The notes beneath the pieces are model-generated. The model worked only from the letters and a program-made list of their open reading frames with translations. It was not told where the DNA came from and did not search any database. From Dinoroseobacter shibae DFL 12 = DSM 16493 (GTDB lineage: Bacteria; Pseudomonadota; Alphaproteobacteria; Rhodobacterales; Rhodobacteraceae): a stretch of 64,000 bases of DNA. The stretch spans positions 377,501-441,500 of the forward strand of contig NC_009952.1 of assembly GCF_000018145.1 (NCBI RefSeq). The letters are read 5' to 3'. This document shows positions 1 to 10,305 of the stretch, piece by piece; the stretch's first letter is position 1, and every line of letters begins with the position of its first letter. Position numbers and translations under genes: made by a program.

Positions 1-1408
<1,408 letters not shown>

Positions 1409-1570
1409 CCAGTAGACGGCAAATGCCCCTACACACAAATCAAAGCATACACGAACTTGGCTTGGACGCCGATGTGAAGACCCACCTGAATATCAGGTGG
1501 TAAGCGCTGCACCTGGATAACCCGCGGTGTTGGAACGCGTTGTCGGCTCCGCCGAAACGCTGCCTCCAAC

Positions 1571-1608
1571 CAGGAAAAACCCAAGTGCAACGCACTTGGT
1601 TTTTTCCT
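1571..1608 (+). terminator. Strong hairpin with T-run between 23S and 5S
   Basis: CCAAGTGC (1581-1588) and GCACTTGG (1592-1599) form a perfect 8-bp stem with a 3-base loop. The flanks GGAAAAAC and TTTTTTCC extend the stem to about 15 of 16 pairs. It ends in six T residues, so it has the form of an intrinsic terminator but sits upstream of 5S. It may instead be an RNase III processing stalk. Confidence 0.6.
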
Positions 1609-1610
1609 CG

Positions 1611-1727
1611 GTTTGGTGGTCATAGCGCGAGCAAAACACCCGATCCCATCCCGAACTCGGTCGTTAAGTGCCGTAGCGCCGATGGTACTGCGTCTCAAGA
1701 CGTGGGAGAGTAGGTCACCGCCAAACC
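1611..1727 (+). rRNA. rrf: 5S rRNA
   Basis: A 5S rRNA of about 117 nt. The 5' strand GTTTGGTGGTCATAGCG pairs with the 3' strand CACCGCCAAACC to form helix I. The conserved loop block CCCGATCCCATCCCGAACTC and the GTGGGAGAGTAGG segment are both present. The position directly after the 23S gene and before tRNA-fMet is the standard order. The ends are inferred from helix I closure and may be off by 1-3 bases. Confidence 0.95.
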
Positions 1728-1795
1728 TAGAAAAAAACCAATAACTCTCATGCGATAAGAATTTCCACGAGTTGGCACTTGCCTTCTCGTTTTGG

Positions 1796-1872
<77 letters not shown>

Positions 1873-1900
1873 AAAATTCAAACATTAGATCAATCTTTTA

Positions 1901-1922
1901 GCGCCTCAGGGCGCAATTTTTG
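1901..1922 (+). terminator. Hairpin terminator after tRNA-fMet
   Basis: GCGCC (1901-1905) pairs with GGCGC (1910-1914) across a TCAG loop, followed by AATTTTT. It is placed to end the rrn transcript. It lies inside element A, so the element may have supplied its own terminator on integration. Confidence 0.6.
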
Positions 1923-1938
1923 CGTTCCAACAACGGAA

Positions 1939-1962
1939 GCCGTGGAAGCTCTGTGGAAGCAA
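1939..1962 (+). repeat. GTGGAAGC double repeat near attL
   Basis: GTGGAAGC occurs twice, spaced by three bases, inside a 24-bp block that recurs at 20320-20343 with a single mismatch. A related TGGAAGC...GTGGAAG pair is at 8487-8503. The position just inside element ends suggests integrase arm-binding sites. The rest of 1963-2182 contains no convincing gene. Confidence 0.5.
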
Positions 1963-2182
1963 TCAACGCGAACTGAGGCGTGTGACGGAAAGGTTACACC
2001 ACATGCGGTTGGGGGGAACCGGCCCTTTGCCGCCGCTCAATGGTCGGCAATTCAATGGCGGCTTCGCCCCCCAATTCCAAATATTAGGCAAGCTTCCCAC
2101 TTTCTTTTTAGCGGACGTTGACGGTCAATCGATCAACCCATCAGGATAGTTGATCATCACCTATCGGACGCAGCGAGCACTT

Positions 2183-4690
2183 ATGTCGGTAACCAGGAAG
2201 AACCACTATGTCCCGCAATGGCATCAGGAAAGGTTCTTCGCCCCCGGGAGAACCACGCATTTCCTCCTCGACCTGAAACCGCCCACCTTCAAACGGCGGG
2301 ACGGAACGCTGGCCAGCGGGCGCTGTCTTTTCGATTCACCAACGTCGCGGGCGTTTGTCGCACAGGACCTCTATTCGACGTTCTTCGGGGTCGAGGTCAA
2401 CGATGAGATCGAGAAAATGTTCTTCGGGGATATCGACAGGCGAGGTGCCGACGCGGTTCGGGCTTTCTGCGGCGATGACCAAGGTGCTTGGCATCAACAC
2501 TTCGAGGACCTCTTCGAATTCCTGGACATTCAGAAGTTGCGGACGCCCAAAGGTCTCGCATGGCTGCGCCAACAGTATCCGGAAATCGGTCGGCTCGGTG
2601 AGATGTTGCCGGGTGTTGCCCAGAACCAGCTAATGGCCGAGATGCAGAGTATCCGCATGCTCAACGTTACGACCTGGACCACCGGAGTCCGGGAGATCGT
2701 CTCGGCAGAGCAGGCGGGAGCCAAGTTCATCCTGAGCGACCATCCTGTCACGGTCTACAACCATGCCATACCGCCGTCCGACGCACGCAACCGGTATCCC
2801 GAAGATCCGTCGAGCGCCCTCAAAGGCTCCCAGACGCTTTTTCCGTTGGGGCCGGATCACCTCCTTATCCTGACCAACCTCGAATACGCGAAGACTCCCG
2901 AGACTTGCCCCAACGCGAAGCGGACGTTTGCGCGAAACTACCAATCTACGATGGTGTCGACGATCGAATTCATCAAGGATCGGTACCTCACCGATGAACA
3001 GGTCGCCGAGGTAAACTTCGTGATCAAGGCTCGTGCGGACCGGTATGTCGCCGGATCCAGCCGGGAGGACATTTTCCCCGAAAAGGTGGTTTCCAAGTCC
3101 TGGGCTGACCTGCGTACGACGTTCCTGCCGCCGGCTGACAAGCTCTACCGATACGGCGGAGAGATGTATGCCAGATTTGAGAGCGGAGATGTCTACTATC
3201 AGGACAAGTTCGGGCGAACCGAGAAGCCGCGGGAATGGCTGCTGAAGGAGGAGCCGAAGACCCCGCCCCGGCCACGTGATTACTGTCCGTGTGGATCCGG
3301 CCTGTCGTTCGGGAAATGCTGTCGGGACAAGCCGGTGCACCTACGCACGTCGTGGACAGAGAAGAGTATTCGTGAGCGCAACATGATGTTCATGGACGCG
3401 CTGACCCAGCTCTTTGAATTGGGGACCAAGGATTGGGATACGATCCGCCGCGAAATGACCGATGAAAAGATCGCGCGGATGTATCGCCTTTACGAGGCCC
3501 TGTGGCCGCTTGAGACTGACCTGCTGGCCCTCTTGCCGAAGCCGGATGGCAAGATGCGCTCTGTCTATACAGGATCGCTGCATCCCAAACTGATCATTGA
3601 GTTCGCGCTCGGGGCACCACTGTATTTCGGTGAGGTCATTGTCCAGAACCCATTCTTAATCTCTCGGACTCTCCAGAAGGACAAGCGACCTACTGAGCAC
3701 CCTCGTCAGTACCGAGGCGAAGCTCTCAAAACCTTGATGACCTTCTTTCAGCTCATGCCACTCGTAGAGGCCGGTCTGGTCAGGCTGATCCCGGATCCAT
3801 GCGATTTTGATTTACACCTCCGTGACCAGATGATGGCCATGGCTCAGGCCCGTTCCCATGACATCAAATTCGTCCCCTCGGACGACCCGAGGCTCGAGGC
3901 CGTGATGCAGGAAGATCTGCGCCGCACGATGCTGTACTGGCCAAAGGAAGCACTTGCTGAGCGCATATTGAAGACGGCTGAAGTTGATGAGCCAATCGAA
4001 ACGGATACACTCGTCGGTATTATCGAACAGATGAAGGTCAAAGACGAACTGGCCATCCTTCAGAATGATCCGTTCGCGGAGGGCGGCCAGTTCGAAATAA
4101 TGAAGATGGCACCCAACTTCGAAATTGCGATGTACTTGGCGCAGGCCACCGGCGCGCAGATACTGACCGACAGTCCCTTTCGCTGGAGAGAACTCGACGC
4201 GGCGCTCGCTAGGCGGCACCTCGGAACCAGCCCCGCCCTGATCCAGTTGCAGCGTGAAATCTCATCAACTCCAGTCGAATTTCCGGTCGGTCACCAAGCG
4301 ATACTCCAGGTGTTCGACGATCCTTCGTTTCGTGGGACGGAGTCGCTTTTCCATGCTGCCTTCGCCTACACGTCCGCTCGCACCGCGGACAAACTGAAAC
4401 CGAACTTCGAGGCACACCTCGCGGCACGCTTCCGACGGCAGCGGGACTCGATGAAGTCCTTGATCACCAGCACCAAAATCCCTGCCGTTGCGGCGCGCCT
4501 TTCGACAGCGTTTCGCTTCGGAGGGTTTCAGGACAACACCATCAATCGGCTCCTGCTGATGTCAGGCTCTGAACACCACTTGCACTCCGTTCCTATGGCG
4601 ACGTTGATAGAGCGTTGGGATGCTGCACCACAAGCGGACACCGTGAAGTCTCGGGCAACACTGAGACCGGAGCGCAACCGAGGTCTATAG
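2183..4690 (+). CDS. DUF4238 / SEC-C motif protein, element cargo
   Basis: An 835-residue protein. The N-terminal ~320 residues match the DUF4238 pattern (NHYVPQWHQERF near the start, and the segment FILSDHPVTVYN). A SEC-C zinc motif, CPCGSGLSFGKCC, sits mid-protein at about residues 367-379. The C-terminal ~450 residues show no family that I recognise. I chose ATG 2183 because the NHYVPQ block begins six residues later; an upstream ATG at 2150 adds only eleven residues. DUF4238 proteins are often found in mobile elements and defence-gene neighbourhoods, but the function is unknown. It stands alone on the plus strand while the rest of element A is on the minus strand, so it is probably cargo. 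Confidence 0.8.
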   Translation: MSVTRKNHYVPQWHQERFFAPGRTTHFLLDLKPPTFKRRDGTLASGRCLFDSPTSRAFVAQDLYSTFFGVEVNDEIEKMFFGDIDRRGADAVRAFCGDDQGAWHQHFEDLFEFLDIQKLRTPKGLAWLRQQYPEIGRLGEMLPGVAQNQLMAEMQSIRMLNVTTWTTGVREIVSAEQAGAKFILSDHPVTVYNHAIPPSDARNRYPEDPSSALKGSQTLFPLGPDHLLILTNLEYAKTPETCPNAKRTFARNYQSTMVSTIEFIKDRYLTDEQVAEVNFVIKARADRYVAGSSREDIFPEKVVSKSWADLRTTFLPPADKLYRYGGEMYARFESGDVYYQDKFGRTEKPREWLLKEEPKTPPRPRDYCPCGSGLSFGKCCRDKPVHLRTSWTEKSIRERNMMFMDALTQLFELGTKDWDTIRREMTDEKIARMYRLYEALWPLETDLLALLPKPDGKMRSVYTGSLHPKLIIEFALGAPLYFGEVIVQNPFLISRTLQKDKRPTEHPRQYRGEALKTLMTFFQLMPLVEAGLVRLIPDPCDFDLHLRDQMMAMAQARSHDIKFVPSDDPRLEAVMQEDLRRTMLYWPKEALAERILKTAEVDEPIETDTLVGIIEQMKVKDELAILQNDPFAEGGQFEIMKMAPNFEIAMYLAQATGAQILTDSPFRWRELDAALARRHLGTSPALIQLQREISSTPVEFPVGHQAILQVFDDPSFRGTESLFHAAFAYTSARTADKLKPNFEAHLAARFRRQRDSMKSLITSTKIPAVAARLSTAFRFGGFQDNTINRLLLMSGSEHHLHSVPMATLIERWDAAPQADTVKSRATLRPERNRGL

Positions 4691-4788
4691 GCTGCTCTGG
4701 CTTGCTCTATGTCGAAAGCTGCCGGTCTGCTGTCCGCCCCCAGACCTGCCATTCCGCCCCGCCGCAGCGAAGGTCGGCTTCCCGCCCA

Positions 4789-5937
4789 TCAATTCCAGCG
4801 GTACTTGCTTCCAGCCTTCTGCAGCCGTTCAGCGAGGGTTTGGGGATGGTCCTTTGCGTATTCAAGCAGAGCTTCAACATGACGTTCCATGAAGGCTGGT
4901 AGGTCGGTCTCTTGCACATCCGAGATCGCGGCGCGTGTTAAAAAGAGGCCCATGAGTTGGGCATCTAGCTGGCGGATTTTGGCGAGCTTGTTTGCGTAGA
5001 TGATATCTGTTGGCACGAGGCCGCAACTATGGTCCGCGAGGTTCTCTTGCACGGTGTCCGAGAACTTGCGCCAGAGCTCATGTGACGGCCACCGCGAGCG
5101 ATTGGTGTCTTGGGTTGGTGAACAGTAGCGTATGCGGCTAAAGGCGTCTCGATAGGCGTCGCCGATACCCGCGCGAAGATCATCCCAGGAGTGGAGCTCG
5201 AACTGATTGCGGAGTTGTTTGGATCCAAGGCGCAGCTCAAACCGCCAGACCAGACTCTTGTCTCGCTCACGCAAGTTTAGAGGACCGTTCCCCTGCTTAT
5301 TGCGCGTTTTGTTCCAAATCTCTAGCCAGCCCAGCTTTCCTGTCTTCATCACCTCCAGCCGCTTGTCATAGATCGCCAGTTGGCGATTGCTCACTGCTCC
5401 GGCACGAAGGCCAGTGACGCGCGCGCCGGTCGCTTGTGTGGCCGTCTCATCAATCCCGGTATACTCCGTGACTTTGGTACCTGGTGGAACAACGAGAGCG
5501 GTGCGGTCGGGTTCAAACCAGGGCGCAAGCATGTCCACGGCGACGTCCACGCGAGAGATACGCATGAGCTGATCCGAGTATCGAATGCGGAGATCCTCAG
5601 TCACGCGGCGGAAGTGGTCTTCTGCTTGACCGAGCCCACCCGTCGCCAGGCCGAACGCGCGGAAGTCGACAATTATTCCCGGATTGTGAGGAACCCGATC
5701 AAGTGGATCTTGGAACATCCAGACAGCACCAAGGTCTCCGGTATGGCAGGCAAACCCGCGTGCTCCCTTTGGTGTCATTGAGAAGGCTGTGTCGCCAATC
5801 TGGACGATGCATTCACTGTTCGTCTTTCGACACTGGGTCTTCGCTTGGGAGAATTGGTTCTGTAGAGCCAATGGAATATCCGCCTGAACGGTAACCTTCA
5901 GGCCGTCAAACCCGACGTGGAGGATTTCTGCGCCCAT
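4789..5937 (-). CDS. Rep_trans-like replication initiation protein
   Basis: A 382-residue protein resembling the replication-initiation-factor family (Rep_trans, PF02486) of rolling-circle plasmids and integrative elements. Seen directly: RISRVDVAVDM near the middle-left and the tyrosine-containing LAIYDKRLEV, both typical of the family's nicking domain. The C-terminal third is helical and of unknown role. Such initiators allow an excised element to replicate briefly as a circle before reintegration. It lies downstream of the AlpA-like gene on the same strand, separated by about 260 bp of very GC-rich DNA that could contain its origin. The family assignment is from motif recall, not a search. 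Confidence 0.7.
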   Translation of the reverse strand: MGAEILHVGFDGLKVTVQADIPLALQNQFSQAKTQCRKTNSECIVQIGDTAFSMTPKGARGFACHTGDLGAVWMFQDPLDRVPHNPGIIVDFRAFGLATGGLGQAEDHFRRVTEDLRIRYSDQLMRISRVDVAVDMLAPWFEPDRTALVVPPGTKVTEYTGIDETATQATGARVTGLRAGAVSNRQLAIYDKRLEVMKTGKLGWLEIWNKTRNKQGNGPLNLRERDKSLVWRFELRLGSKQLRNQFELHSWDDLRAGIGDAYRDAFSRIRYCSPTQDTNRSRWPSHELWRKFSDTVQENLADHSCGLVPTDIIYANKLAKIRQLDAQLMGLFLTRAAISDVQETDLPAFMERHVEALLEYAKDHPQTLAERLQKAGSKYRWN

Positions 5938-6196
5938 ATACTCTGTCTTTCATTTTCGTATTCGTGGAGGGGGGTGTTACATGACCCCCCCTTGCTCGCT
6001 CCGCTCCGAGCGCAGAGCGCGCTGGCGGCGGGCCGCCGCGCGTCGCGCTCGGGCGAACCGAATAAGAGGGTGAGAGCACCATTGCTTATCGCAACCGTAT
6101 CTGCGCTCGGAGGCTGTCCCTCCGGGACTGAGACTTCACCGGGGCCACTCCCCCTGGAGAACGCGGCAACAGATGCTGAGAAAGAAAGCGCTGCGC
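5938..6196. other. GC-rich non-coding gap, possible origin region
   Basis: There is no convincing gene here. The stretch 5985-6060 is rich in short overlapping inverted copies of CGCTC and GAGCG. It lies directly upstream of the Rep-like gene, where a nick site or origin would be expected, but no conserved nick site could be recognised. Confidence 0.3.
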
Positions 6197-6418
6197 TCAT
6201 TCGGAGGTGTGCGCTCTGCGGCGCGCGTCCGCCCAGCCGAGAACTTCGTCTTGGCGATACCGCACCGACCGTCCGAGCTTGTAGAACGCGGGCCCATACC
6301 CGGTAACACGCCATTTCTGAATGGTGCGCACCGATTGGCAAAGCATGTCGGCCACCGCAACTTCGTCAAGGAACGCGGGCGCTTGGCCGGATTGCTCAGG
6401 GTCAAGGAGATCTCTCAT
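6197..6418 (-). CDS. AlpA-like / excisionase HTH protein
   Basis: A 73-residue protein of the MerR-like winged-helix HTH_17 type. The core FLDEVAVADMLCQSVRTIQKW is followed by GPAFYKLGRSVRYRQDEVLGW, the usual recognition-helix and wing pattern. Proteins of this type act as excisionases (recombination directionality factors) or as activators of integrase genes in P4-like elements. It sits between the integrase side and the Rep-like gene, which fits a switch from the integrated to the excised state. Confidence 0.8.
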   Translation of the reverse strand: MRDLLDPEQSGQAPAFLDEVAVADMLCQSVRTIQKWRVTGYGPAFYKLGRSVRYRQDEVLGWADARRRAHTSE

Positions 6419-6477
6419 GTCTCGTCCTCATTAGTTGGATCAATGACGACGAGTTACGCAGGCGCAGCCGGGCGACG

Positions 6478-7260
6478 CTATCCGAACTGCTTGCGATAAT
6501 GTTTCATGATTTCGGGCGTTAAACCCAAGTCGCTGACAGCCATGCTTTTTTCGCGAACCGTGCGCGACGCGTTTGCGATGCGGCCGAAGGAGATCGTCGG
6601 GTCCACCACCTGGGCAATGCGCACGCAGAACCGAGCGGCATCGGTGATCGGCTCGGAATCACCTGTCCAGTCGAGTTTGAAGGGTCTGCGCAAAATGGCC
6701 TCCCATACTTGAAAGGCTGCATGAAGCAGATGAAGCGTCGCGTCGTCTTCAGGTCGGCCCACCCGTCCTTTGCCGACCATCCTTGTTGCGATTTTTGTTG
6801 TCTCGGCGAGCGCGGAGAGCTTTGCAGCAAGATCGACCACATCCCCTTTGGTAAGGCGCGGTGGTGTGGCCTCCGCGTCTGAAGATTTGGAACCACGCTG
6901 ATCGGGATACAGAGCTGGAGAAAGGTCGTGGGCGAGTTGGAAGCTGTCTATCGCCCGCCAAGCCTCGCCGGTCATTATCGACAGCATGTCCGCGAGCTCC
7001 GATGCCTTTTGGGTCAGACGGTCGAGGTCCTTGCGCACAGTTTTCTTGTTTGCATGATCCTGTTTTCTCAGGTTCCAATAAAGGAGCGCACCGCATTCAA
7101 GGCTCAGAAAGACGGTGGAAGAGGTATCTGACGGAATTCCGAACTCTCGTTCTATTGAGCTGCTTAGAGCCTCGGAGAAGTATTTCCGCTTTCTGATCTC
7201 TTCTAGCTGGAGAAGCGCAAGGAACTCTTTGTTCGCGAAGAGACCATTCAAGTAGCTCAT
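6478..7260 (-). CDS. Hypothetical protein downstream of integrase
   Basis: About 260 residues, with no family that I recognise. It is mostly helical and charged, with a possible coiled segment around KKTVRKDLDRLTQKASELAD. I chose ATG 7260 because a GGATAGCAGG-like ribosome site precedes it and it starts four bases after the integrase stop; a longer frame starting at 7326 would overlap the integrase gene. The tight spacing suggests it is cotranscribed with the integrase. Confidence 0.6.
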   Translation of the reverse strand: MSYLNGLFANKEFLALLQLEEIRKRKYFSEALSSSIEREFGIPSDTSSTVFLSLECGALLYWNLRKQDHANKKTVRKDLDRLTQKASELADMLSIMTGEAWRAIDSFQLAHDLSPALYPDQRGSKSSDAEATPPRLTKGDVVDLAAKLSALAETTKIATRMVGKGRVGRPEDDATLHLLHAAFQVWEAILRRPFKLDWTGDSEPITDAARFCVRIAQVVDPTISFGRIANASRTVREKSMAVSDLGLTPEIMKHYRKQFG

Positions 7261-7264
7261 CCTG

Positions 7265-8458
7265 CTATCCTTTGACCACGCGTAGCGGTGTGGTTCTTGC
7301 GCGCAAACCCAGTCCCAACCCTTCACTCAATGCTGCAGCGTTTTCCTCTGCCGCCTTGCGCACCGGATCATCCGCAAGGTGTGCATAGCGCATGGTTGTC
7401 TGAAGCTGAGTATGCCCGAGCAAGCGTCCCACCATCTGTATTGGCATCCCAGACGATACCGCGTTTGAGGCATAGGTATGGCGCAGATCATGAATCCGGA
7501 CGTCATTCAGGCCCGCCAGATCGCGAATGCGCCGCCAAGGGTGCTGCAAGTCGGTGATGTGCTGGCCTTCAATCCTTCCCGCAATGACATAGGGATTGCC
7601 GGGATCGTGGGGCAGGGCGTCCAGGACTGCGCGGGCAGCTGATGGCAGAGGAATGCGCCGCGCCCCGGTTTTGCTGTCCGGCAGTTCCATCCCGTTGGGC
7701 GTAAGGTAGTCCCAACGTAACGTCTGAATTTCTCCGAGGCGGCAGCCGGTGAGGATCAGCAACTTGAACGCGGCCACAACATAGGGGCTTTCCGAACCGG
7801 ACCGTTCGCAGTCAGCAAGCACTTCGCCCAACCGACGCAACTCCGCTTGGCTCAGGTAGCGCTCCCGTTTTCGTTCGCGGTACTTGGGAACATGGCGGCA
7901 AGGGTTGGATCCATCCGGGCGAAGGCCCCAGACTTCAGCCAGGTTGAACATCTTCGACAACACACCGAGCGTTCGGTTGGCTTGGTATGGCTTGTCTCTG
8001 AGTTTGTGGTGCAGTTCCGCGATATCGCGGCGTTCGACATCGACGACTTTGAAGGTGCCTATGGCTGGATTAATGAAGAAGTCGATAGATCGGCGATACT
8101 CGCGCTGAGTGCTTGGCTTGCAGCGCTCCATGACATGAGCCTCGAAAAACCGTTCACAGAGGGCCGCGACGGTTGAGGCGCGCCGGTGCTGGCTGATCTC
8201 TTCCACCGGGTTACCGCCACTGGCCACGTCCCCAAGCAGCTCTTTGGCGCGTTGCCGGGCCTGCTGGACTGTCACGGTTCCATGCCGACCGATGGAGGCG
8301 CGACGGGTCCGTCCGCCTTTGCGATACTGGACTTGATAAGTGCGGGTTCCGGAGCGCATGACACGGACACCAAAGCCTTTCACCTCGTCGTCCCACACGA
8401 AGTAATCACGGCTTTCGACGGTTAGGCTTTCGACAAGGCGCTTGGTCAGTTTTGGCAT
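7265..8458 (-). CDS. P4-type tyrosine integrase of element A
   Basis: A 397-residue site-specific tyrosine recombinase. It has an N-terminal arm-binding/DUF4102-like domain (LTKRLVESL, then the YFVWDDEVKGFGVRV block), a central SAM-like core-binding domain, and a catalytic domain. Catalytic residues are visible: Arg in TGCRLGEI, the HDLRHT box, the GH of LLGHTQLQTT, and the nucleophilic Tyr in TTMRYAHL. Start ATG 8458 gives MPKLTKRL, the usual start of this family; ATG 8473 is five residues upstream. It lies next to attR (8636-8680), as expected for the enzyme that inserted element A into tRNA-fMet. Confidence 0.93.
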   Translation of the reverse strand: MPKLTKRLVESLTVESRDYFVWDDEVKGFGVRVMRSGTRTYQVQYRKGGRTRRASIGRHGTVTVQQARQRAKELLGDVASGGNPVEEISQHRRASTVAALCERFFEAHVMERCKPSTQREYRRSIDFFINPAIGTFKVVDVERRDIAELHHKLRDKPYQANRTLGVLSKMFNLAEVWGLRPDGSNPCRHVPKYRERKRERYLSQAELRRLGEVLADCERSGSESPYVVAAFKLLILTGCRLGEIQTLRWDYLTPNGMELPDSKTGARRIPLPSAARAVLDALPHDPGNPYVIAGRIEGQHITDLQHPWRRIRDLAGLNDVRIHDLRHTYASNAVSSGMPIQMVGRLLGHTQLQTTMRYAHLADDPVRKAAEENAAALSEGLGLGLRARTTPLRVVKG

Positions 8459-8486
8459 TCGAACTCTCCGCAACAGGCCCGATCCA

Positions 8487-8503
8487 TGGAAGCAAGGTGG
8501 AAG
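8487..8503 (+). repeat. TGGAAG double repeat next to integrase
   Basis: A TGGAAGCAAGGTGGAAG block lies between the integrase start and the right att copy. It resembles the GTGGAAGC pairs at 1939-1962 and 20320-20343, so it is a candidate integrase arm site. Confidence 0.35.
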
Positions 8504-8635
8504 ATCGGAGGGGCGTTTCAGTGCGCAAGAGGTAGAAAGCCAGCGTGCGAGTGGTCAATGAAAAATGCTTCGATTCAATAAGATAGGGTAGAGCAGAGGA
8601 GTTCAGCGCAGCCCGTAGAAATGCTCAGAGGCGAT

Positions 8636-8680
8636 CTCATAACCTGAAGGTCGTAGGTTCAAATCCTACTCCCGCAACCA
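8636..8680 (+). repeat. attR core: second copy of tRNA-fMet 3' end
   Basis: A 45-bp exact duplicate of 1828-1872, cut off before the anticodon stem, so it is a fragment and not a working tRNA. It separates element A from element B. The stop codon and last codons of the serine recombinase gene lie in its complementary strand. Confidence 0.92.
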
Positions 8681-10274
8681 TTGATGTCGAACAGACCGCC
8701 TTCGGGCGGTCGTTCGCATTCTGGATCCCCCCAAGACCCAAAAGTCCGGCAAGTTCGCCAACAAGCTCAATGGTCAAGCCATCCGCTTCCGGAACAAGAC
8801 GGATCTCCGACAAAAGGCTGCGGATAGCATCCGCCGCTTCCACTGATCTCTGCGGGTCGGCCAGCGCCCCTTCCAGGCTCTCGACCTGTGCGCGATACCG
8901 ATCCGCAAGACCGGGATGAATAAGGACCGGTGACTCTTCTTCTGTCTCGCGCAACTCCTGCTCAAGACGCAGCTTCTCCGCCTCCAGCGCCGTCATCTTG
9001 TCCTTCATGCTGATGTGGAACATCCCCTGGGCAATCGCATCGACGATCTGGTCTATCTGTCGATTGACGGCGGCGAGTTTGCGCGCGTTCTGGGCGCGCT
9101 CCTTGCGCACCGTCCCCGCAAGGCGATTGAACTCTTCCTGGTAGGCCCGGACATATTCCGCGATAAGGTCGGGCTGCAAAAGCTGCTCCTTTAGCCCGCT
9201 GAGGATACGGGCCTCCAAGTCTTCTCGTCTGATCGTCAATCGGTTGTCGCATGTGCCTTTGTTGCGGACACTTGCGCAGCCATAGAATTGGCTTCCAACC
9301 TGAACAAAGCCACCACCGCAGCGGCCGCACTTGAGCATCCCGGAAAACAGATGCCGGGCGCGCCTCGCCCGGCCGAGCTTCTTGATGCCGTCACTGATTG
9401 CCATATTCCGGGTTTGAAGCTGTCGTGCCTTCACGGCGTCCCAAAGGTCCTCGTCCACGATCCGCAGGTGTGGCACGTCTTCGATTACCCACGCGTCTGG
9501 CGGGTTTGGGCGGGCCTGGCGTTTGCCGGTCGCTGGATCCTTGATGAAGCGTTGGCGGTTCCAGACGAGGCGTCCGATATAGAGTTCGTTGTTCAGGATG
9601 CCGGTGCCGCGCTGGTGGTTGCCGTAGATCGTCGAGGCCCCCCATGTCCCGCGAGGGCCTGGGACACCTTCCGCGTTCAAGGTGCTCGCGATCGCCCTCG
9701 GGCTGAGCCCATTCTTGTAGTCTTCCAAAATCCTGCGCACGACCTCGGCCTGATCCGGGTTGATGGCCCGTTCCCCGGTGGCCAGGGTCCCGTCGGCTTG
9801 CATCTGACGCAGGACGTCATAGCCAAAGGTAACGCCTCCGGCCGACTTGCCCTTGCGCACTCTGCCTTCCAGACCCCGGTGCGTCTTCTGGGCGAGATCC
9901 TTGAGAAACAGGCTGCTCATGGTGCCCTTGAGGCCGATATGAAGCTCGGAGATCTCCCCCTCTGCCACCGTGAACACAGGAATGCCCTGGAACCGCATCT
10001 GTTTGAAGAAGGCCGCGATGTGCTCCTGATCCCGGCTTATCCGGTCGAGCCCTTCCGCGACCACGATATCGAACGCGTTGCCGCGCGCGTCCTCCAGCAA
10101 ACGCTGGTAGGCGGGGCGCAAATGTGACGCACCGCTGAGCCCCCGGTCGGAATAGGTCTCGGCCTCCCTCCAGCCGTTGCTGGTGATCAAACGGGCACAG
10201 AGGCGATGTTGATCCTCTATGGAACTGTCGCTTTGGAGATCCGTGGAATAGCGGGCGTAAATGGCGGCGCGCAT
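8637..10274 (-). CDS. Large serine recombinase of element B
   Basis: A 545-residue large serine recombinase. The N-terminal resolvase domain has the catalytic Ser in AIYARYSTDLQSDSS and the downstream DRISRD block. It is followed by the recombinase domain (GVTFGYDVL, NPDQAEVVRRI), a zinc ribbon (CGRCGGGF ... YGCASVRNKGTC) and a coiled-coil tail. ATG 10274 starts MRAAIYARYS; the longer frame to 10385 lacks family similarity. Oddity: the last 14 residues, ending GVGFEPTTFRL, are an antisense reading of the tRNA-fMet fragment, so the gene's end is supplied by the integration target. A hairpin-forming repeat is just upstream of the start (10306-10338). Confidence 0.92.
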   Translation of the reverse strand: MRAAIYARYSTDLQSDSSIEDQHRLCARLITSNGWREAETYSDRGLSGASHLRPAYQRLLEDARGNAFDIVVAEGLDRISRDQEHIAAFFKQMRFQGIPVFTVAEGEISELHIGLKGTMSSLFLKDLAQKTHRGLEGRVRKGKSAGGVTFGYDVLRQMQADGTLATGERAINPDQAEVVRRILEDYKNGLSPRAIASTLNAEGVPGPRGTWGASTIYGNHQRGTGILNNELYIGRLVWNRQRFIKDPATGKRQARPNPPDAWVIEDVPHLRIVDEDLWDAVKARQLQTRNMAISDGIKKLGRARRARHLFSGMLKCGRCGGGFVQVGSQFYGCASVRNKGTCDNRLTIRREDLEARILSGLKEQLLQPDLIAEYVRAYQEEFNRLAGTVRKERAQNARKLAAVNRQIDQIVDAIAQGMFHISMKDKMTALEAEKLRLEQELRETEEESPVLIHPGLADRYRAQVESLEGALADPQRSVEAADAIRSLLSEIRLVPEADGLTIELVGELAGLLGLGGIQNANDRPKAVCSTSMVAGVGFEPTTFRL

Positions 10275-10305
10275 GGGTCGGGCCTTTCGGTTTGGTACAC
10301 TAGAC

